Shown: positions 43,080 to 54,400, counted from the first letter of the stretch. The stretch: 64,000 bases of DNA from Melanopsichium pennsylvanicum (GCA_900208305.1 OAPG01000002.1:310001-374000), one strand, 5' to 3'. Numbers and translations are program-made. Notes: a model not told the origin generated them from the letters alone.

Positions 43080-45541
43080 TAGCGCATTGTCTAAAGCAAC
43101 TCGGAAACGCGCTAAGAGACGCGAAGGATAGAAAAAGCTGCGATCAACCAAATTCGATTCAGTGCAAGATCACGTAAACAAGGCATCACGTGGCAGTGAA
43201 CAGAGATCAGACCATACCAAAGCTTCTTTGGCCTTTCTTTTTTTTTTTTTCTTTCTTTCTTTGCGACTTACAAAGAACGGAATGCACATCATTGTATAAT
43301 CTCTTTTTTTATGAATCTGCAACGCTCTCTACTGGGCCAAGCTGAGAGAAAGATGACGGCCCGGCAAAAGTTGTTGTCGGCTAACAGTGTGACCGCTTGA
43401 GCTTCTCGAATCGCAACAAATCAACTTTTCACGGTCCGCTACCGAATTACCCTGCAGGAACCCTTTCGACGCTTGATTTTCTTGCGCAAGCCAAGTATAG
43501 GTCGAGACCGCTCGCTTCGATTAGTTTATTAATAAACTGTGACAAACTAAACATCTTGACTCGATACCATCTCTTGAATCGCAACGGCTTCGCTCATGCT
43601 TGTGAGAAGCCACCGAGCAGGTACCAGCACCTCTGACAAGGTTGATGAATCCAAGTCGGCTAAAGGTGATGTCGATTTCAAGCCGACTTATGTGTCAAAA
43701 AGGCTCGTGGTGGTTGTATCAAGCTGCTCAAAGGCAGGGGTAAAGTCACACGGGAAAGTCGAGGAATTAAGTCGGAGACCAATGTGGTTGCTTTGCTTGA
43801 ATAGCTTTGATTGAATAGAGCCAGGCTAAGCTGAAAGCCAACTTTGGACGAGGTGTGACACCAATTCCGCGTGTCTCTGTCACTTAGGCTGGAAACCGAC
43901 CGACATTGATAAGAGTGTGAGTCTGAAAAGGAGCGGAGATGAAACAATCACAGTAAATCGACAATCTGTTTTAATTAAAAATTCTTATTTGATTGTTCAT
44001 ATTTCAAGTGTGGGAGCAGTTGCAGCGGATGTGTGCATCGGAAGAGTGCACCGGATATTTGAGATTGAACTATACGTGTTTTTTAGGGTCTGCGCTTCAA
44101 TCACCAGTGGATTGGTACCCTCAAATGAAACACACAGAGAAAGCAAGAAAAACAAAAATGGCGTCTTAAACACGTGACTCTTCTGGTGCTCAAGTTTGGT
44201 CTTAATTACAGTACTTACTACTGTACAGTATATGCACCAAATACAGTATTGTGCATGCAAACGTCCCACCTACTTTTGAATCTCGGAAGTCATTCTCCCT
44301 CCAAATCTCGGACCGTCTTAGCCACATCCCCACCACACTTGATCTCGTATCCGACAAGGCACATTCTCTACATTTCTCATCTCTTTGTCACTCGCAAACT
44401 TATACACACTCTATCCGTTTTTTAATACACCTTTGGCTATTACAGTATTTGGGATTGCTCGCATTTGCCTGCTTGCATTTACGTTTGGCTCATCTGTCGA
44501 TCCACAACCTACTTATAAAAACAATCTGTTGTACCTGTAATCTGGTTAGCACTTCCGCTCACCTCTTCCGACAGCTGTCTACTTACCTCACCTCCCAACC
44601 CCCTGCGTTCCTGTCTGCCTATCTCTTTTAGCTCTGCTTGGTTGCTCATCACGTACGTCCAAATTTAGCAATCCAAACCTTGCAAAAGCTATACAGTACA
44701 AACAGGTACATACCCACATCTGCACATTTCATTTCGGTTCGTAATCTGGCCTTGACTCGTCCGTACGCGAACCCCACTTGCTGCACCGCTACATACTGTA
44801 CAATCCACAGCCTCGCTTCTCACCTTGCCTTTCTTGCTCTTTTACCACTCTTTCTTCTCTCCGTCCCACCCATGATCCTACCCTAACCCTACTCTTCCAT
44901 TTCCTCCTTTCCATACAGCGTCCATCACTCACCCCTGCTCTGTCCACCGCGTCAGCCTCAATCCCCTGCCTCGCTCCCACTTGACTAAATTATCATCTCC
45001 TTTCCTTCTTCCACCAGCACTACTCATTGCTCCTTTGGAATCCAAAATCGCACCACGTCGCAGTCAACCTTGCCTCCATCCACAAAGCAGCTCACGTTCA
45101 TCATTTCGATGCAGCTCCAATCATCATTTCGATCAATCTAGTAAAATCTAGTGTAATATTTATATCTTGCTCTTCTTCCTTTCTTTCTCCTACATTCCAT
45201 TCTCATCCGCAACCCATGCACACATAACATTCGCACTCACCAGGCAGAACATACATGCATTTGCCTGGCGCTCCGACCTCAAGTCTATCACCCTTTTCAG
45301 CTACCTCCTCCGCTGGCGTTCATTATTTCCCGTTCCTACACCCTACTTGCGCGCAGAATCCAATTCCTCAGCATCTCTGTCTCAATATCAACTTCTCGGC
45401 TCATTCAAGCACGCAAACGTTTTCCTCTTTCCTCGCTGTCTAGTCTCGACTAGACGCTATCGAGCTTTTCCTCGATAGCTGCATAGCTTGGCCCAACTTA
45501 CATTTCAGCTCACCTGAAACGAGCTCATCACACTAATCAAG

Positions 45542-47935
45542 ATGAGTCGTGTCGATGGTCGCGGCAATTCAATTCCTCCTCATCAAAGTACCGTCTCATC
45601 CAGAAACGATGATAGCGGCTCGAGCTCCACTCCAGGCGGCACTGCCGAGAATAGCGTTGCCTATCAATACGTCCCGGTCCAACAGATGACCTCGAACCGC
45701 GATCATATCGAGTTCCAGCTGACAGTTCGAGAACAGCCCAAACAATCCAGAATGTGTGGTATCGGTGAGAAGGCCGACCGAAGACCCATCGACCCAGCTC
45801 CCATCGTCCAGCTCCGCGTCATCTCTCATGACCGCCCCGTCCGTCAGAACGACACCTCCGACACCGCATCCGCAGCAGCGCCTTTAGAGAGGAGACCAGG
45901 TCACGGTTCCAAGCTCCCAAAAACGCCCGGAGTCAGGAGGGGTATACCAGTGACGACTGCCCTCGGCCATGGCTGGGAAGACAAGGCTTGGTATTTAGAG
46001 AACCCATATTTTTTCATGTATGCCATGCTGTGCAACGCCGAGACCGACGAGGAATTGCACTTACTCCATGATGGCAAGACGAGGTACACGAGTGGCTCTT
46101 GCGTATCCTGCCTCTACCATCTCAAGGACATTGACGGTTCGCACCAAGGCTTTTTCGTATTCCCTGATCTGAGTATCCGCGTGGAAGGCCGTTACCGGCT
46201 CAAGCTCTGCCTGTTCGAAACCATCGGTCACTCGGTTCACCATTGCAAGTCGATCTATTCGGACCCGTTCCATGTCTACACGGCCAAGCGTTTCCCAGGC
46301 ATGGAAGAGTCGACCAAGCTTTCCAAATCCTTTGCTGAGCAAGGTCTCAAAGTGCGTGTTCGCAAGCATCCCCGTTCGCGCCGTCGGAGCTCAAAACGCA
46401 CCAAAGACCACAGCGACCCTTCCGACGGCGATGCTCCTTTGGCGCGAGATCGCAGTCCGAAACGCGCCAAGGCATCCGACTTTCTTCCCAGATCCAGCCT
46501 GCCAATACCGCAGCCCATCGCTTCGAGCATGCCTCATTCTCTAGATGCGCGTTACGAGCGAGCCGAATATGAATCAAAACCATCAAGTGGATCGCCTCAT
46601 GGTCTCAAGACTTGCTCGTCAAGACGCCATTCTGCTACGTGGGAGGGAGAGGAAGCGATGCGGATCAGCGATGCCCGCAGTGGAGGTTTTGGCTTGGATC
46701 ACGACCTTTACGCCCGTCAACCCCCACCACCACGACGCGATGGCTACGTCGACGCAAGAAGGCATGCGAACGATGTTTCGCTATTTTCGCAACCATCCAC
46801 ACGGGATCGTCTCGCTCCGCCGCCACCACCTTCACACTATGGAGCTTCAGCAATGGCGGAGCGACCCGAATATGGTAGAAGACTAGCAAACCTCCCGCGC
46901 GACGATCCAGCAAACCTGCGAGGCATGCCCTCCTCCGCCATAACGTCTCCGCCCCCGTCGCTTGCCCGCAATCACTTGGAACCAGTAGCAGCCAGAAACC
47001 ATCACCCGCCGGCACTGGATCCTGGAAGTATGCTCACCCGACGTTCACGCTTTACTCATTCTTCTAGGTCGCATGCATCGCCAGATCACAAAATGCCACA
47101 TGGGTTTGAAGACTACCACGGCCCACCATCCCAACCAAGAGCCAGCGGTGACCCTCGGTACAGCGGTGCTTACGAAACAGTCCCTCGGGCCCGATTCTCA
47201 CCGTCCCCACCTCCACCGGGCCGTGGCGATCATGTTGGTGGCGGAGCATTTGGACCACTCCCTCCCAGCACCTCATCATGGCGTCCCGGTCCACCCAATC
47301 CCCATCCCGACGATAATGGACGTAGAGTATCCCAGTATTTCGATCGCAACTTGCCGCCACGCAGCAACTCTCCGCCACTAGCATCTGTAAGGAGCATCGC
47401 CGCACCTCCCACGGCGTTGATCAGCGACAACAACATGTCCTATCGTCGTGGACTTGATCCGCCTGCACTCGGTCGCTCTGCATACGATCCAGAGCCAGGA
47501 TTTGCTCGCATGCGCCCCTTGGATCCCTATGGCCGAGAGGAAGAAGGATACAAACCGAGCGATAAGCCGCCCCCGGCCACCGAACGCTTCCCCCACGGAA
47601 TGTTACATAGCAGGGATCGGCCGATGCTTCCACCCTTGTCTGCGGGTTCTCCGGCTTTTGCCCAACGCGAATCGCGTTCTCTGTCGAGTAGGGAATATGG
47701 ATTTCCAGGCGAGCGATATCCTGGTTATGTGACCAACAGAGCGGATGCCGAGCTGGAAAGGGAGCGTGAGTGGGAAAGGGAGAGAATGGGCATGCAGCAA
47801 AGAACAGAGCCACCACGCCAGTCACAGGCAGGCATGAGACAAGGGGCGGATGGATATCCGTTGGATGGCGCAAATAGGGAGTGGGATGCTAAAGGATCGC
47901 CTCGCCAGAGTGATTTGCCAGGCAGGTCATACTGA
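45542..47935 (+). CDS. Velvet-domain transcription regulator, 797 aa
   Basis: Velvet proteins are fungal regulators with an NF-kappaB-like DNA-binding fold that control development, sporulation and secondary metabolism. The velvet domain covers about 52-250: IEFQLTVREQPKQSRMCGIGEKADRRPIDPAPIVQL at its start (quoted in parts: REQPKQSRMCG, then RRPIDPAPIVQL), a middle part with FFMYAMLC and SGSCVSCLYHLKD, and an end GFFVFPDLSIRVEGRYRLK ... SDPFHVYTAKRFPGM. A basic patch RVRKHPRSRRRSSKRTK follows directly and is a likely nuclear signal. The remaining 500 residues are Pro/Ser/Arg-rich and disordered, with a charged helix near 735-750 (ELEREREWERER). VeA, VosA and VelB types cannot be told apart safely; RRPIDP fits VosA/VelB as well as VeA. 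The start at 45542 is the first ATG in frame. It has a long C/T-rich leader. Confidence 0.9.
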   Translation: MSRVDGRGNSIPPHQSTVSSRNDDSGSSSTPGGTAENSVAYQYVPVQQMTSNRDHIEFQLTVREQPKQSRMCGIGEKADRRPIDPAPIVQLRVISHDRPVRQNDTSDTASAAAPLERRPGHGSKLPKTPGVRRGIPVTTALGHGWEDKAWYLENPYFFMYAMLCNAETDEELHLLHDGKTRYTSGSCVSCLYHLKDIDGSHQGFFVFPDLSIRVEGRYRLKLCLFETIGHSVHHCKSIYSDPFHVYTAKRFPGMEESTKLSKSFAEQGLKVRVRKHPRSRRRSSKRTKDHSDPSDGDAPLARDRSPKRAKASDFLPRSSLPIPQPIASSMPHSLDARYERAEYESKPSSGSPHGLKTCSSRRHSATWEGEEAMRISDARSGGFGLDHDLYARQPPPPRRDGYVDARRHANDVSLFSQPSTRDRLAPPPPPSHYGASAMAERPEYGRRLANLPRDDPANLRGMPSSAITSPPPSLARNHLEPVAARNHHPPALDPGSMLTRRSRFTHSSRSHASPDHKMPHGFEDYHGPPSQPRASGDPRYSGAYETVPRARFSPSPPPPGRGDHVGGGAFGPLPPSTSSWRPGPPNPHPDDNGRRVSQYFDRNLPPRSNSPPLASVRSIAAPPTALISDNNMSYRRGLDPPALGRSAYDPEPGFARMRPLDPYGREEEGYKPSDKPPPATERFPHGMLHSRDRPMLPPLSAGSPAFAQRESRSLSSREYGFPGERYPGYVTNRADAELEREREWERERMGMQQRTEPPRQSQAGMRQGADGYPLDGANREWDAKGSPRQSDLPGRSY

Positions 47936-48638
47936 GTGTTGATTGACCTCTCATTGGAGTCAAACGCTCATTCGCATCATTGCGTACGATTCATATTTAC
48001 ATGGTCGAGGTTGACTTGTCACCTCAAAAAAAACGAGAGCTATAAAAAAAAGTTGATCTGTTCTTCCTTCAGTTTGTGATTTTGTGAGATTGTATCATTG
48101 CCAAGATACCTAAATTTTGAGATGGAAAATAGGGTTTGATTGTGAAATCATATATATCGCATCCTAACGACTAACAACTCAGATTCATACCAACCTTACA
48201 CATCTACCTACTAAAAATTTACCAATGAAAAAAGCAATCAAAATCAATTTGAATCCAGTTAATCCCCCCCCCCCCCCCCCTTCTTTTTTTCTTTGATCTG
48301 TGACTAACCAGAGAACAACGAAACCAAGCTACGTAAATCAATCTGCGAGTGTGGTTGACTGTAAAAAGTTGGTCAGACCCCCCTTCAAAAAAAGCGAGAT
48401 TAGAGGTCGGTAGCCAAATGTATACTTCGGGAATGGAAATGTGAGAAAAGGATGAAAACTGAATTAATCTGAGTCGATCTTGACGGATGAATTTGTCACA
48501 AGCACAAAAAGAGACACAGGAAAGAATTGAAAGATTTCCAAAGCAATTGAGGTTGTTGGTATATGTGACGTAGGTTAAGCTAATGCTAGTGTTATTGGCT
48601 TAAACAAGGGGATTTAATGTAGGAAATGGATTATTGGA
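47936..48638. other. Intergenic 3' region between convergent velvet and LSM6 genes
   Basis: No gene is seen. It is A/T-rich and holds a run of 17 C at 48264-48280, TATATAT near 48151, and A runs near 48028 and 48046. Confidence 0.5.
48264..48280 (+). repeat. Poly-C tract, 17 bases
   Basis: Uninterrupted C run followed by T-rich DNA, in the 3' region of the velvet gene. Confidence 0.9.
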
Positions 48639-49036
48639 TTACTTTTCGATTGCGGTGATGTACATTACTATTGATGTCGGAATAGAGGTACCATATTGAG
48701 GAGGTTAAGGGGTACGAATAGCATGTAAGAGATTTCAGTGACAAAAGAGATTAAGAATGCGTTTATCAGTACATGAAAACATGCTTGTATTGATTTCTAT
48801 TATTGATTTGAATACGAACCGTTATTACCACGAATAAAAGCATCGCCATACTCGTTCTTCTTCTGACCATCCACGTATTCAACAGTCTGTTCAAGGGCAA
48901 TGTTCATATAACCATCAAGACAAGAGAGAACACCTTGGTAATCGATGCCAGAGTTGAGACGAACGTTGACGTTTTTTCCAATAACCGACTTGAGAAAGTC
49001 GTTGGGTGATCCTGCTTTGGGTGGTGATGCAGACAT
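48639..49036 (-). CDS. LSM6: U6 snRNA-associated Sm-like protein LSM6, two exons, 81 aa
   Basis: LSM6 is part of the LSM2-8 ring on U6 snRNA and the LSM1-7 ring for mRNA decay. The Sm1 motif is VNVRLNSGIDYQGVL with LDGYMNIALE, and the Sm2 motif is IRGNNVMYI. Read unspliced, the frame ends wrongly after GNN (GSYSNQ, stop at 48800) and loses the last Sm2 strand. Splicing repairs this: exon 1 is 49036-48820, then a 152-nt intron (48819-48668, donor GTTCGT, acceptor CATCAATAG), then a 29-nt exon 48667-48639. The joined end reads GNNVMYITAIEK and stop, close to the GNNVLYxS ending known in this family. Phase and length fit (246 nt, 82 codons). The start MSASPPKAG at 49036 directly precedes the conserved NDFLKSVIGK. 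It is divergent from PET117. Confidence 0.93.
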
Positions 49037-49898
49037 GAATGCGACTTGTCCTTATGTGTGTTTTATGTGGTTTTTGTGTGGGTTGCCAAGGTCGAAAAGT
49101 GTTGGAAGAAAAGCGAAGTAGAGCCTGGTATATATATATTATGTCCGTACTGCTGGATACAAGAGTGATTATATGCTAGAGTAACAAGAATGTAATGGTG
49201 ATAAGCATGTATGCTAACCCAGCTTTTGGCGATGGATTTCAAACCTGTCAAACAAATAATCAAAGCGTACAAAAGTATTGGTGTGCCACCCTGTGATGCG
49301 CGATGCACGGGATTCGGATCAACTCCACTTTACGCGAAAAAAAGAGCTCGCGTATATTTTTAATTCCTAAATTGCTCTTCCGCATACTCTCGCTACTGCT
49401 GTTCTGTTGCATGTAAACCGCATACTGCCAATTGGAACTATGACCCATCAAATTCGTGGAATATTTGTGATTATTGATTAGCAAAAACTGCCTTTTTTTG
49501 TATTAACCGAGTTCCGGAAACTTGCTTTCTTCTCGCTCTCATCATCAACTAAAATGGCAACTACAATCAACTTCGCCCATACTCCTCAAGCCACCTACCC
49601 ATCTTCGGACTTTTCAAAGAGCTTGTTGGCCTATTTTCGTCCCCTTTCCCACGCTCCTTGAGCATTCAGACTTTTGAGACTGATCCTGCGCATCTTTAAC
49701 TCCGATTTTTTGGGCTCTTGTTCGCCTCGTACTGCGCTCTCGTGCCTGGAAACGTTTTGCACCCAACGCTCGACTGCCATCTTGTCCTCTTGGTGGACTC
49801 GATTCGATCTATTCCGGCGCCTCCTTAAGGCGTTTGATTCTGGAACCGAGTATTTATCTGGCCGTAACCACGATCTCATCACCATTCGAAACATCACA
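49037..49898. promoter_or_regulatory. Divergent promoter region between LSM6 and PET117
   Basis: No gene is seen. TATATATAT lies at 49130-49138, about 95 bp upstream of the LSM6 ATG. A palindromic CCAATTGG lies at 49428-49435. The PET117 frame is open back to 49674, so an N-terminal extension of 75 residues is formally possible. Confidence 0.45.
49428..49435. promoter_or_regulatory. CCAAT box in palindromic form (CCAATTGG) upstream of PET117
   Basis: CCAAT is readable on both strands. Fungal HAP2/3/5 complexes bind CCAAT upstream of respiratory genes, and the next gene to the right is a cytochrome oxidase assembly factor. Position is 464 bp from that ATG. Function is inferred. Confidence 0.3.
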
Positions 49899-50156
49899 AT
49901 GTCCAGACCAGCCAAACTTACCTTGGCTGCATCGGTCCTCGTTTCGGGATTGACCGTGTGGGGTGTTCATTATATGCAGGAGAGGGAGCGCCAAGTCATG
50001 TACCGTGGCGTAGAGCGCGATGAAGCAAGACAGGAGGAGAAGAAGCGTCAGCGCTTGCTCGAACATAACATCAATCAGCAGAAGGAGGCAGCTTATCAGA
50101 AGATGCAACCTACTGCTCAAGCAGCATCAGCCCCCTCAGGGAATAGTACTTCATGA
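49899..50156 (+). CDS. PET117: Cytochrome c oxidase assembly protein PET117, 85 aa
   Basis: PET117 is a small inner-membrane protein that couples heme A synthesis (Cox15) to cytochrome oxidase assembly. The family start MSR-x-K-(L/I)-x-(L/F)-(A/G)-x-S is seen as MSRPAKLTLAAS, followed by one membrane segment (about 7-24, with GVHYMQE after it), then a charged helix with RDEARQEEKKRQRLLEHN. Size and layout agree with the yeast and human proteins. The ATG at 49899 is chosen because the conserved N-terminus begins there. The frame is open 75 codons further upstream; that part is Arg/Phe/Leu-rich but is not expected from the family. No intron is seen. Confidence 0.85.
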   Translation: MSRPAKLTLAASVLVSGLTVWGVHYMQERERQVMYRGVERDEARQEEKKRQRLLEHNINQQKEAAYQKMQPTAQAASAPSGNSTS

Positions 50157-50221
50157 CACAAATCGCAGCATTATCCTACACCATCGCTATACATCACCAT
50201 CCTCTGATCGCACAACGTGTA

Positions 50222-50224
<3 letters not shown>

Positions 50225-50255
<31 letters not shown>
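50225..50255 (+). repeat. (TA)n microsatellite
   Basis: About 15 TA units 70 bp downstream of the PET117 stop, probably in its 3' untranslated region. Confidence 0.9.
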
Positions 50256-50257
<2 letters not shown>

Positions 50258-50422
50258 AGACCGCATATAACCATGATTGGTTTTTTGTCCTCAGCATCCA
50301 TTTCACCCTTTTCCTTTTCACACACTTTGTCCAACTTCTCCAGCACTGTAACAATATAGTGATTTTTTCCTTTTCGACATAAGTTCCCAACCATTCCTCC
50401 TTCTGTATGCTCGCGTCTCGCC

Positions 50423-50773
50423 ATGAAGCTCTTCTCAAAAGCATCTCGCCAATCATCGAGACATTGGTTTTCTGTCCTTCTACAATCACGTCTATCCTCC
50501 TCCACAAGGCGTTCCAATCCCATTGTCACCAGTCGCATCAGCCTGGCCTCCTTCACTCAACAATCCTCCGCAACCACTTCAGGTAGTTTCGATCTTGGTC
50601 GTTATTTTTCTCTTTCTCACTTGTCTATCTCTTAGTGATGGTATTAATCCATAGATGCGACAGACTCGACGCATGCGCTTCCCTCATCGCTATGCTTGAA
50701 GATGGTGCGTGGTGATAGATGGAAATTGTATTCCATTCCCTTCAGCTTTCTACTCCGCTTTATCGATGATTGA
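50423..50773 (+). CDS. Possible small spliced gene with mitochondrial targeting N-terminus, about 92 aa
   Basis: I do not recognise the protein. The frame from the ATG at 50423 has a strongly basic, Ser-rich and acid-free N-terminus (MKLFSKASRQSSRHWFS, then LLQSRLSSSTRRSNP), which looks like a mitochondrial targeting sequence. Left unspliced it stops at 50635. A donor AG/GTAGTT at 50583 and an acceptor ATCCATAG ending at 50654 define a 72-nt intron after a pyrimidine-rich stretch. The spliced frame then reads DATDSTHALPSSLCLK and stops at 50773, giving 279 nt in frame. Another acceptor at 50635 and a second donor-like GTGCGT at 50706 are also possible, so the 3' end is unsure. It sits between PET117 and TSC2, in the same direction as PET117. 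Confidence 0.35.
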
Positions 50774-51418
50774 GTCTTTCTCAATTTTTGGAATTCTTGG
50801 AAATTCAAATGCGATGATGATGGAGAAGAGAGCAGGAAATGATGATTGCTTAATTAGGTATGCTGTGCTTCGTAAGCTTCAGGCGGTTCTTGGACAAAAA
50901 ATCAGACGCTTCGTTGAATCAAAGAGAAAGATGATGAGAATCTGATTTCCGGAATCCAGAACAGAGTTAGTCTCTCGTTTGATGTACTTTCTTGATGCCC
51001 AAATTGCGACCAACACTACGCTAATACAAACTTTTGCCACCGTCTCAAATAAAATAAAAGGCATGAGCAATCACGGTTCCTTTCGCCCACACACCAATTT
51101 CACTTTCAGCAGCATCCGCAGCACCATCCAAACTATGATCACCGTCCCTGACCCTGACCAGCTTGTCCTTGCGGAGCGATTCACGGACACTAGCTTCAAA
51201 TACCGGTAATTCAATCCATTGAAAAGCTGTAACCAGCTGGTATTGAATAACTTGGCAACTTGACTTGATTTTGTTTTGACCCATCATTCATTGACAAGCT
51301 CAGATGGCTCCATCTCCATTCATTCAGCACTGTCCACAACCACATTCATACTGTCAGACTGACGACAACAAGCTTTTCGCGATGCCACCCATCTGATTAC
51401 ATTGCATCGACATTGCCC
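50774..51418. other. Intergenic region between the candidate small gene and the TSC2 3' end
   Basis: No gene is recognised. Two short frames (ending at 50945 and 51209) lack family features. If the candidate at 50423 has more exons, they would lie here. Confidence 0.4.
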
Positions 51419-54400
51419 TTAGAACGTTTTGGTGAAATCATACCACGCAGCCATGTTAGAGTTGGCCGTGATACCCTGCACCGTTTCCGGATCCACACCC
51501 GCGGCCTTTGCCTTCTTTGTCAAATGTTGCTGCCTCGCCCTCCTGATGTGACCTAATCTGCTGACCCAATTGCTCGAATACGGTTGCATAGCCTCGCCGG
51601 TATCGAGGTAAATCTGGCTCGCCACGTTGCTGTGCAGCGCGAGGATGCGAACAAAGCTAGCCAATGCATCAGCAGAAAGCAGCTGGCCATCGCCAACGGG
51701 GGAAAATTCTGGCATCCCAAGACGACGTTGAAGTGTAACCTGATAGAAGATGGCATCGTCGGGATTGGCAGAACCGAGATTGACACCGCCCCGGGTCATG
51801 GGAGAGATGCAGACATTGACGTAGTTGAATTGCCCGGCTATGGTACCGAACTTGTAATCTCGCCCAGACTCGTTGAATACTATGTGAACAAAGTCGTTTC
51901 CGATCAAAGCCTTTTTGGAGCGACGGATGGGATCGCGTTCGTCGTTCGGCATGAGAGTTGCGGTGTGGTAGACGATTTGACAGATCTCGTCAGTCCAAAC
52001 GTAGGCGTGTTTGCCGTGCTCGTCGTTGTTGCGGTCCAGACCACCTGTATACACGTCCTCTTGACCCTTGAGAGTGACCAAGTGGCCTAAGCCTTGCAAG
52101 AACCGAGTGTAGGCACGCGAGCCGTGTCGATTGCTGAGAATGTCGACCTCGTCTTCCTGCCCTGGTCCAACATACAGCACCCCAATCTTGTGAAAGTCAA
52201 CTACAGGGGTGAGATTAACAGCCCTGATCAGCCTATCAGTAGCTGGCTCGTCAGGAAGAAGAATGGGTGCAGTGTCATGCAGCATGTCGGGATACGTCGA
52301 CAGCTGGAGGGCGAAGAAGCTCGGATCAACCTCGGGCTCCTTCGTGGAAGCCTTGGCTTTGGGCGCTGCTGCAGCCCCACCCATGTCCAGGTCCGCGCCG
52401 ACCGATGTCTTGTCAGTGCCCAAGATGTCGCGCATGACTTGACGCATGGCAAGCGAGCTACCTGCAAGCTCTTCACTGAGGGCGCCCATCTGCAAGTCTG
52501 AAGGCAGAGTGGTGGCATCGGAGAAGGATGAAGATCGCGGTCGAGGAGCCAGACCAAAGTGAGCAGGACCAAGCGGTCGACGCGCATGCAGACGCTCACT
52601 GATCTCGAGTCGCTCTCCGACACGCCTGCGCAAACTGCTGTCGACATCCTTCTTGCCTTCAGCGCCATCTGCGTGCTGATCCTCTGAGGCAGGTGTGACA
52701 GGCGCGGCCAATGTCGGCGAAGCCATCACCTTTGGGTCACGACTCATCATGAGCATCGCAGGCAATTGGTCCTTCTCTCCGTTCTCAGCAGGCAAGATTC
52801 CAGTGGGGACGTTTTCGAGCTTGCAAAGCATCGTGGCGGTGCCGGAAGGGCGACGAATGACGATCTCGACCCAGCCAGGTTTCTTGGCAGTGGTGACGGT
52901 CAGCAGGCCATTGCCCATGAGCCAAGTCTTGGAGCGTTGCGTTGGATCTTTGCCCTTGTTAGGCCCGGCGGAAGGCGCTCCCATGATGAGCTGATTGACA
53001 AACGACTTTTTGGGCTTGGAGTCGGCGTTGGAGTGCGTGAACCTGGCCAAGAAGTCAAAACACACCTGAGTTTGGTCCGATAGAGCTTCCATGCCCTCGT
53101 TCGCTTTGAGCAGACCGCGCGAGATGTAGGGCAGATACTTGGGTCGGTCACCGATCTTGAGAATGACGAACCACAGCGAAATGTTGTAGAATGCCATCAG
53201 CATGACGTACTGCGAGAGCGAGAATGTCGCTGGGCTGGCACGGTAATCATCACGTGTAGCCGCCTCGGGACTCTGGTGATACTCGATGTACTGAAGCACA
53301 ATGCTGAAAACACGCTTGTAGTCGGTCTCGGTAAAGTTGGCGTAACAGGCGGGATGCTGAGCCACAGTCGCAATGAGTTCGAGAATGTGCACGCTCATGG
53401 TCATGTGCGAGCGAACAGCTGTGAGCGTGAGCAGCATGTTCGAGAAGAAACGTGTAAAACTCTTTTGCATCTCGTAGCAGGCAATGGACAAAGCCTTGAT
53501 GCAAGATCGCGCGGTCGTGTGTGACTTCTTGAGACCACGAATGAAGGCGTCCACCATCTCGTCTTGCTCTGCTCGCGAAAAGAGCGTGCGGTAGCTGATC
53601 AGCGTGACAAGAGTGTCGTAGACCACTGCGGTCACATCGGTCTTCTTCATGTCGTCTGGAAGGATGACTTTGAGCAAGAGAGCGTCGTCAAGAATGCCCT
53701 GACAAATCTCCTTGCGCAAACGCAAGACCTCGAGCTGGGCCTTGGGCCCGCAGAATAGGTGCTTGTTACTAAGCTGATGGGGGAGGTGGCAAAGGAGATA
53801 CGATACCACCTCCCAGTCCTGTTCTGAGCGCAAAACCTCGATCGCTACGGCCAGGAATTCGGACACGGGGATAGGCGCGGGTTTGTTTTCCTTGTCGCTG
53901 TGCAAATGCGTGTTGCCCGCACAGCATTCCATGTCGTTCCTCTGATGGATGTACGTATAGATGATGTCACTGCGAAGCGAGATGCTGGGCATCTCAAACG
54001 AGACGGTCTGTGGTAGGCGCCAAAGATGCTCGTAGGGCACGGATGAGGGTCGTGCGGATCGCTGTTGGCTGCTGCTTCGTTCTCGTTCCCCTGCTGGACG
54101 CCTGGACGCATCCACGGTGCGCTCAGGTCGGCCACGTTCCCGCGACAGCTCACGAAGTCGCGACTTGGACCGAGCGGAGGCATCGGCGCTGCGCTGCGTG
54201 TCACGTCCCTCACGCTCGGATCGGCCGGCAATCGGTGCAGCCTTCGATGTGGCTCGAGATCGCGGATCAGCGTTGCTCGATGCTGAGCTGGGCTGTCGCC
54301 CCAGAACGCCTCCATTTTCGGGATCCACTGGTCCCTTCATGAGAACAATGGCGCTGGCGCGGACGAGCTCGTCGAGGTCGCCGGCAAGATATACGCGGTG

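Larger units (their letters stand above)
41866..45541. other. 3.7-kb stretch between TRM61 and the velvet gene, including the velvet leader
   Basis: The only tandem gene pair of the window flanks this stretch. The left part (to about 43100) holds one possible minus-strand gene (42678-43079). A CA microsatellite lies at 42647-42670 and a T/C run at 43240-43262. From about 43300 to 44200 nothing is seen. From about 44200 to 45541 the DNA is strongly pyrimidine-rich on the plus strand, with several TACAGTA/TACTGTA words at its left edge (44208-44250, 44443, 44692, 44795). This right part probably is the promoter and long leader of the velvet gene. Confidence 0.45.
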
